Part shown: piece by piece, positions 57,000 to 64,000 of the stretch
Layout of the letters: every line of letters begins with the position of its first letter
Numbering within the stretch: position 1 is the first letter of the stretch
Assembly (NCBI RefSeq): GCF_000344685.1
Contig: NW_006920412.1
Coordinates: 2,106,343-2,170,342 of the forward strand
Direction: 5' to 3'
Length of the DNA stretch: 64,000 nucleotides
Source: Gloeophyllum trabeum ATCC 11539
Lineage: Eukaryota; Basidiomycota; Agaricomycetes; Gloeophyllales; Gloeophyllaceae
Notes under the pieces: generated by a model
Told to the model about the DNA's origin: nothing
What the model saw: only the letters and a program-made list of their open reading frames with translations
Databases searched by the model: none
Program-made: the position numbers and the translations under genes

Positions 57000-59900
57000 T
57001 TAAAGTTCACCAGGTCTCTCAACTTCTTGGATGACTTGGATAATATCGTCACGTTGCACATCACCAAAACCTTGCAAGCCCATACCACATTCCGACCCTT
57101 TCCGAACCTCGGTGACATCCCTCTGCAGTACACGCAGAGTTTCCAAGGGCGCTAGAATAAACAGTCAGACAAGTGACACGCACAACTCTGCCATGCCATA
57201 CCTTCAGAGATGATTTTGCCATTCCTAATAATCCTAGCCTTTTTGCCCTTTTCGATTACGCCGTCCGTGACTCGGCACCCAGCAACCTTCTGGACATGCT
57301 TTGATTTGACTTGTATGTCGAAGATTTGTAAAACGGTAGCCTCTCCTGTCACCTTGGCTTCGATGGTCGCTGGTAAGAGAGCAACCAGACGTTCTTTGAT
57401 ATCATCCACTAGTCGGTAGATGATAGTTGTGGAGTATATCGGGACTTGGTTCTGCGTAGCAATGGCCTGGATCGGCCTGGGGATATTGACAGAAAAGGCC
57501 ACGACCATTCCTGATACATTTTAGCACACTCGGTATCAGCTTTTAGCGCGAACATAGGGTGGCTCACCTTCAACTGCCTTAGCCCTCATAACATCGGATT
57601 CGGTGACATCTCCAACGCCGGTACATACTACCTTAACCGCAGCTTTGTCGTTGCCAATCCCAGATATCGCACCCACCACGGCCTCCACACTCCCACTGAC
57701 ATCCGCCTTAATAACCAACCTTAACTCTTTAGGACCCTGTTTGTCATTCTGGACTGTCGGGTCCAGGCCTTGCTCCTCCAGCCCTCTTTCCTCCCTCTCG
57801 TGTCTCCGGTGTTCATTGATGACTTCCAGGTCCACTAAGGAAGACTCTATCTCCGCTTTCCTAATCCTATTCGCCACAGCCTTTTTGACATCATCTTCAG
57901 ATCCTGACAATACGTCGTCCCCGGCGTTTGGAAGTTCCTTCCAACCGGAGACCACAACAGCCGTTCCCGGTGAAGCAGATTTCACAGATGAACCCGACGT
58001 TGACTGTAAAACCCGAACTTTGGCATGAGACCTGCCACTGATCAAATGGGTGCCACCTGTCAGAGTTCCTCGCGAGACCAATACTGTCGCGACGGGTCTG
58101 AGCGAATCGTGTCAGAAGTACGCTCAGGCTATGGGCTGCAAGCCGCTTACCCGAGACCTTTATGTATCTTGGATTCAAGGATGTAACCATGTACCTTGCC
58201 GTCAACTTCAGCGCGCAAGTCCTGAAGTTCCGCTACCGTTGAGATGGTCTCCACCAGGTCGGGCAGACCTTTGCCCGTGAGTCCAGATACTTGGACGACC
58301 GGTATATCTCCTCCAACGGTCTCTAGCTGCAGCCCTTCGGCCGCAAGTGCATTGCATGTCCTCTCCTATACGACACAATGAACATATGAGCGGTTATCAC
58401 AGGAATGTACGCACAAAATTCGCTTGCGGCTTGTCCACTTTGTTGACGGCGACGACAACCCCGACGCTGTCCCTCTCTTTCTTGATCAATTCAATGACTT
58501 CCCTCGTTTGAGGCATTACACCGTCATCAGCAGCCACCACTAGGACGATAATGTCTGTCACCATAGCACCCCTGGCGCGCATCGCGGAGAACGCAGCATG
58601 TCCCGGGGTATCGAGAAAAGTCACAGTCCGATCTGGCCCGACGGGCACCGAAAAGGCGCCGATGTGTTGGGTGATTCCACCTGCTTCACTCTTGGCAACA
58701 GATGAAGAGCGAAGGGTGTCGAGGAGGGTGGTTTTCCCGTGGTCGACGTGACCCATTATAGTCACCACCGGAGGTCGTAGGGGAAGAGTTGCTGGTTCGG
58801 GATGGGGAGGGCTTGTTTCGAGGCCCATTAGCCCTTCATATATCGTGAACCAGAAAAACCCAACTCACGAAGGATAAATGTCGAAAGCCGCTTCGTCATT
58901 TACTACGGGATTCCGCCCGAACTCCATTACCAAGAGTGAAGCATAGTCGGCGGTGAGCACTATAGATGCATGAACAATGTTTCAATATGATAACCCGCCG
59001 AACTCACTATGGTCGGGGGTGGCTTCGGTTGCCATTCCAGCCTCCACCATTTTCCTCTGGAGAGTCCCTGCGTGATTGATGCATCAGACACACCGGGGGG
59101 AGGAGGGTTGAATGCAACAGTAACTACGTACCTATACGCACGTTAAGCAGTCTGGCGAGCGTCCCGACAGAAACGACACTCGGGACAAACAGGTCTACCA
59201 AGATTTTCTTGGTTACCTGCTTAGATCCAATCTTTCTCTTCTTTCTCTTCGCCATGTCCGCTTCTTGCTGAGTTCCGCCATGCCTGCTATGACTTGGGAT
59301 AGCGGCATCTTCCTCAGAGAGATGGGCAAGTAAAGAGCCTCTGGATTTGCGATTCTCTCGTGCGACCCTACTTGCTCGAGTTCCACGAATCTCCTCTTCC
59401 GCGTCCGAGTAGAAGTCGTCGCTCACGGGCTCGGAGATCCCATCATTATCATCTATATCCTCGCTCACCGGTGGTCCTTGTGGTATACCCCGTACGGCAC
59501 CCGCTTTATGTGGTGCGGGATCTCGGTCGAGATGAGGAGAAGCTCTAGAGCTCCGGCGGCTAAGCCCCACACCCTCAGCACGCCCCTCGCTCGGAACATA
59601 ACCTCTTGGGATCCGCGCAGCTGACCTCTGATCAAGAGTGTTGAAGCTAACCCAACCACGAGTCCGAGAACTATCCCCATCAATTCTGTCACGACTGCTG
59701 TCTGTTTCCCTAGAGTTCATCGACTGTCTTCTGGTCTTTGACGGTCCCCCAGTTTGCGAACCAAGCGATGACTCTAGGACAGACTCCGGACGTGCCCATT
59801 TCCCCAGTCTCGCTGAGCCTGATCCCTGGCCAGCCTCCACAGAACCCAATTTCGGGCTGCTCCGCGACGTCTCCGCCTTGGACGACAGGTCAGACGGCGG

Positions 59901-60170
59901 TCGTGCCCATTTACTTAAGTTCTGTGATGGAACATGTTCTTTCTGCCTGGGAGATTCTGGAAAGACTGGCCGGGTCCATTTGGACGACGTAGTCGATGGA
60001 CTCGGACTTGGCTCCGAAGGAGGCGGTTCCTTGAGCTACGGGAGAAATAAGAGCAAGCAAGTATCAGAAACAAAGGGGCTTGCCTTAGCTGCCGTGGATG
60101 CAAAGCAGCATTGTGAATTAGCACTTCCGGTCGCGGTGCGTCGACCTAGGATTGTAGTTGCTCGACGCAT
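57000..60170 (-). CDS. IFM1: Mitochondrial translation initiation factor IF-2
   Basis: GTPase that brings initiator tRNA to the mitochondrial ribosome. Nine minus-strand exons: 60084-60170, 59132-60035, 59008-59067, 58869-58959, 58415-58811, 58151-58365, 57568-58097, 57202-57510, 57000-57151; 914 residues. Exon 1 encodes a presequence ([20 protein letters not shown]). It is followed by a GC-AG intron (AAG|gcaagc) and a long Ser/Arg-rich region with three K-W-[AT]-R-P repeats. The IF2 N domain starts near [21 protein letters not shown] motifs: GHVDHGKTT (G1), DTPGH (G3), NKVDK (G4). Domain II has [20 protein letters not shown]. The C-terminal part has [14 protein letters not shown] and ends in [20 protein letters not shown]. 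Convergent with the CHORD gene, 94 bases between stops. Confidence 0.97.
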
Positions 60171-61598
60171 TTCGCCGAAAATATGTTTGCGAACTTCCAG
60201 CAATCGGAGAAACGATAGAGATCTTGCTTACAGCCGTTTTCCGAACGTAACGGTAAGGCGCGGCGTGACTTCTCGCACGTTCAACCCCGTTAAATATATA
60301 TATGGTTTGTATGTGGGTGCCCCACGTACTTAAGGGGGAGCAAGCTCCCCCAATTAACACCGCCTAATTCACCGGTAATTTACCGGTCGGCCACACCTCG
60401 CAGGAAAATGTCAGGTGAAATAGGGTAAATTAGGAATAATTCATCCCAAATGCCTCCCACAAGTTCCCCTTGCTTTGTAGATGACCCTTGACCTACAGGG
60501 ATAGCTCAACAGCCATATGAATGCATTTGTAGTGTCCTTATTATCAGTTCTCATGAAATGTACTAGTGAAAGCCTGCAGACTACCGGCAAATAAGAAACC
60601 GTGGCTCTCCTTTTTTCCACTCTGCTTCTTGTGCAGAGAGACATGGCTGACAATCGTCTGCATTCATTGCGAGAATATCTGGAACACCTACCGCAGACAC
60701 TGCCTTGCCACAAGATGCAGACAATGGTGAGAATCATCGCACTCCGGAGAGGACTCTGAGTATGGTATGAGTGGACCTGAGGGCATTAATTTACAAGTCA
60801 AATAGACCTAATTTATTCAGTAAATTAATGGAAATTTGGTTGTTTTTGAATTGGTTAATTAACAGGTAAAACACAGAGTTGAATTAGCCCTCCCCTGTGG
60901 CACTTGGTTAATTAACACGGGAGATTAGGTCTGGGACCTTTTTCACTGAACACTGCTCACACGCCAAATGGCCTTCGGGCAAGAAAAATCTGTAGCAGCC
61001 GCATTTGGGCTCGGATGGTGCTTTGAATCTGTATATAGGGGTTTGTGATATAGAGGAAAAACATGGCATTGAAAGAATAAGGCTGTAAGGCCACACTTGT
61101 GTGGCAGGACCCACTACCTTGGCCATGAACTCATTTATTCATATGCTGGGTGAGCTTTCAATTGATAGAATTCAAGGTCTCTGTGCTTCATTGCAGTATA
61201 AGGCCTAAGCGAGAAATATGATTCAGGACATTTTATGTCCGACCTCGCCATACCTCGGATCTACCTGATCCAACCTCCGGTGGCCAAGCAGACCTTGATG
61301 TGGAACAGTACTTTTTGACTCATGCTCCATTTTGTCGAGTACATACAGTGTACAGTATATCTTACGGTGAGCCTGCCAGAGAGGCCCAGAGCGTGTGAAG
61401 CGAGGCCTAAGTGTGCGAAGGCAAGTCTGATCATGGGAATCTTCTATGTCATTTCTTTAGGGTAGGTCAGATCTTCGACAGATCTTGCAAAAATGGTGGG
61501 TGAGTTGATTACAGACTCGCTCTCAAAACCCACTACCCAAGGTAGCGGGAACAACGAAATTTGATGCAGGGGTGCTGTGAGGGGTAGCAAGCATGTAC
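60171..61598. other. AT-rich intergenic stretch with short palindromes
   Basis: Holds the mIF2 upstream region at its left end, then AT-rich sequence with ttaattaa-type palindromes. No gene called. May be old transposon sequence, judging by composition and by neighbours to the right. Confidence 0.4.
60334..60351. repeat. Perfect 8-bp inverted repeat, 2-nt loop
   Basis: gggggagc aa gctccccc. A second palindrome (60371-60387, accggtaa t ttaccggt) follows 19 bases later. It could be an end of a small element or a protein-binding site. Confidence 0.6.
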
Positions 61599-61818
61599 CA
61601 ATGGAGGAATATTCAAGCTGTCAATCAGGGAACGGGTATTCTACCACCCTGGTACTTGGCATGCATACTCTACAGTATGGTACAAACATGTATAAAATTT
61701 TCTCGACCCATGCGTATAGCCGGGACTGAAGGGGAAGCTTGCTACTCCTCCTAAGGAGTGGTTTTCTTGTACATGCTCTCTAAAATCAAATATAATATCT
61801 AAATTTATGATAGGTATG
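61599..61818. repeat. Large inverted repeat, left arm (220 bp)
   Basis: Pairs with 62088-62308 in opposite orientation, roughly 90 per cent identical by eye, with about 270 bases between. Both arms contain ctactcctcctaaggagtg and ctaccaccctggtacttggc. Differences are mostly transitions. Confidence 0.9.
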
Positions 61819-62087
61819 TTGAATGCATGTATATATGTCCCTCTTTTAGTTCCAATACTCAGAAATGTGTTCTGTTACTGTGTTATGAATTGGCAGCCCT
61901 TGAGCTCTGGCCGAGCATTGACCGAGATGTGCTCACGCGGTCGTGAGTACTCATATGTCGCATGACATCACACTCCTGTGTTGGGTACAGCTCGGGGATC
62001 ATTCAGTACACGACAGAAAATAAACAGCTGTCCAGTTGGGCGTATAAGTACAGTGCCAGACTGAGTATACTGCAGAGAGTCACTTGG

Positions 62088-62308
62088 CATACCTATCATA
62101 AATTTAGACACTGTATTTGATTTTGGAGAGCATGTACAAGAAAATCACTCCTTAGGAGGAGTAGCAAGCTTCCCCTTCAGTCCCGGCTAGATGCATGGGT
62201 GCAGCAAATTTTAGACATGTTTGTACCATACTGTAGAGTATGTGTGCCAAGTACCAGGGTGGTAGGATATCTGTTCCTTAATTGACAGCCTGAATACTCC
62301 TCCATTGG
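62088..62308. repeat. Large inverted repeat, right arm (221 bp)
   Basis: Complement of 61599-61818. A transcript through both arms would fold into a long hairpin. No target duplication was identified outside the arms. Confidence 0.9.
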
Positions 62309-62745
62309 CAGTGATATATGGTCAGATGACTTGACTGCAAAGTCAGAAATGCAACTGTGGCAGAAAGTCTTCAGTCGGAAATCTGACCGTAAGTTGCGCA
62401 ACTCTCCCACACAAGCACTACAGCAATCAGCCAAGAACCATCGACAGCCAATTATTTTTAGATGTCCTTAATCACCCTCTGATAATGATCTCGTTTCATC
62501 TGCATATCTCTACTGCTGCTCCTCCATCTTGTGCTGCAGTGTTCTGCCTTTCATTAGGACTCTACCCTACTTCACCCGACTCCTGCGGAAGATGTATTAT
62601 ATGAGTTACATGCAAGCACAATGTTGTCGAACTAACTTCATGAAGTTCCAGAAGACCACAATTGCACAACATGCATAGACCACCATGTAGATAGTGTCAC
62701 ATATAATAGACCTGCAAGAGTTCCCTTGACGCACCACTCATTCCC
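62309..62745. other. Unassigned, between inverted repeat and gag remnant
   Basis: AT-rich, no gene. This is downstream of the gag remnant on its strand, where protease/integrase/RT should be in an intact element; none is present. Confidence 0.5.
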
Positions 62746-63327
62746 TCACCATGGCTCCCCCCGCCAAGCAGCGGGGTTGGTGGAGGGACCACTTCTACGA
62801 TGATGGCGAGCATCCCGAATCTTAGCAGCGAGAGCGTTCTCACCTGACTGACCCTCGACAGAAGGCTCAGTACAGCGACGCTTCTCCTCCAAGATAGCAT
62901 TGACGATGGTGGAGAGAGTGGTGGTCTTGTCGATCTTGATGCCGGCGACGAACTGGTTCCAGGAATCTGGGTCGCCAGGCTCAGATGGAAGAGTGGAAAG
63001 GAGAATGGCGGCAGTAACAAAAGCAGGGATGTCGAAGCCAGCGGTAGCGAGATGGCTGACAGCTTCTTGATAGGACGTAACGTGGGCGGCAGGGTCGCCA
63101 TCCACGGGCATGGGCCGGATGAGTCGGCAGAACCACAAGATGAGTGATCCCGAGCCAGTCTGGCTGAACTCTGTGGAGAGGGCTGACCACATAAGATGCG
63201 ACGTACCCAAGTTCGCAACCTAGGCAACGATGACATTGTCAATCGCATTCAAGAGCATTGCCTGAGCGGCGCTGTCCTTCGCGTCCCAATCCTCCTGGCC
63301 AGCCTTATTTGTATCTGGGGGACGCAC
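62746..63327 (-). pseudogene. Ty1/copia-type gag remnant
   Basis: Minus strand. The frame reads RPPDTNKAGQEDWDAKDSAA, an in-frame TAG near 63,220, then LGTSHLMWSALSTEFSQTGS, FDIPAFVTAAILLSTLPSEP and GIKIDKTTTLSTIVNAILEE. This is the UBN2-type gag of fungal LTR retrotransposons. The stop in the middle, a missing N-terminal third, an end before any zinc knuckle, and no pol downstream show that it is dead. The flank at 63,330-64,000 could hold its 5' LTR, but I could not set the edges. Confidence 0.75.
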
Positions 63328-64000
63328 CGTTGATATGCACTGACACACAACAATCACCAAGGACCAAAGGAAATAAACCTAAACCCCTTGATATGGGTGA
63401 AGGCGATCCGAGACAACTGAAGGGTATTTAATAGTTCGAGGGGGAAAGGAGGAGTAAGACGCCGTAGGGTAGTCCGTAGGAAGACCTAGAAAAATAAAAC
63501 AAAACCTTGACGCCTGAAACAAACACTAAGGGACGCTCCGGAGTATTTATCTCCGGAAAGTCGCAGACAAAGTCGCAAACCACGAAACCGAGTGTAGGTT
63601 CGGGCCCACGGGAGTAGAAATTGCTAGAGAAACTTGGTTAATTTTATTTCGCTATGTGAGACTCACCGGAGCTAATTGGATCGATGGCGGAGATAATTCA
63701 CTCGACGAGTCAGGCCTATTGGCAAAGCTAAGATCGGTTATAATTCGCTAAGTTCGACGCTTTCGAACTTCTCGGGTCGCTGAGATCGTAACTCTAATTC
63801 TCTGAGATGGTGAAGTCGAAACTTATTTTTCTGTATGCTACTTTGTACAATTTATACTACAGGAATGGCTTTGCGACCGTTCGGAGATAAATAACAAATA
63901 AACGCCGCTACCCACAGGATTGCTCAGCACTTTCCTCCGCTATACCATATACCATACGACTCTCTTGCGCTCCCACTTGCTCTTTCCAGCCCCTATAGGT
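63328..64000. other. Right end, possible LTR-related sequence
   Basis: On the gag strand this is the upstream side. A tataccatataccatac run sits near 63,940. No paired repeat is in the window, so an LTR cannot be confirmed. No gene. Confidence 0.3.

Noticed and set aside
1..64000. A clustered secondary-metabolite, defence or other multi-gene system
   Set aside because: No core biosynthetic enzyme, nuclease/helicase pair or similar grouping; genes are housekeeping and unrelated in pathway.

Overview
The window is a eukaryotic nuclear segment, almost certainly from a filamentous basidiomycete (Agaricomycetes, perhaps Polyporales). Genes are dense and multi-exonic, with introns of about 50-60 bases. 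The gene set is fungal: a membrane-anchored GH5 glucanase, a Zn2Cys6 regulator, HIS3, the single-chain glutamate synthase and an MSS51 homologue. The placement below Agaricomycetes is an inference from protein resemblance, not a test. I resolved 18 gene models by hand; every multi-exon model closes in frame across its splice junctions.

Layout. 1-2.7 kb: GH5 exo-glucanase, running in from the left edge. 3-5.1 kb: a small IF1-like gene and a TA-flanked MITE, split by an N-run whose two flanks are the same sequence. 5.8-8.2 kb: APC-type amino acid permease. 8.9-9.7 kb: HIS3, with what looks like an AT-AC intron. 11.2-14.9 kb: Zn2Cys6 transcription factor, with an indel-riddled coding remnant behind it (15.5-16.2 kb). 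19.6-21.1 kb: AlkB-type dioxygenase with a GRF zinc finger. 21.4-25.0 kb: M13 metallopeptidase. 25.3-33.0 kb: compact block of MSS51-like, CDC45, AIM25-type scramblase and ECO1. 33.4-40.1 kb: glutamate synthase. 43.0-44.6 kb: LST8. 45.5 kb: a 63-residue protein behind a TATA box. 47.5-49.8 kb: divergent ALKBH7-like and mitochondrial-carrier genes. 50.1-51.7 kb: a hAT-type MITE and a second N-run, again with identical flanks. 55.4-60.2 kb: CHORD-CS co-chaperone and mitochondrial IF2, convergent. 60.2-64 kb: AT-rich repeat-bearing end with a large inverted repeat and a broken copia-type gag.

How the genes relate. There is no cluster of a single pathway. Several genes are nuclear genes for mitochondrial functions (IF1-like, MSS51, AIM25-type, ALKBH7, a carrier, mIF2). 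CDC45 and ECO1 act in DNA replication and cohesion. HIS3, GLT1 and the permease serve amino acid metabolism, and LST8 belongs to TOR, which senses it. This is ordinary fungal neighbourhood rather than an operon-like system.

The most unusual signals are in gene structure: an AT-AC intron in HIS3, two GC-AG introns, and very small exons (5, 6, 8 and 16 bases). Also notable are the two gap artefacts that coincide with MITEs and the large inverted repeat near 62 kb. I found no CRISPR array, RNA gene or convincing unknown defence system. Several intergenic stretches of 1.5-3.8 kb hold nothing I can call.
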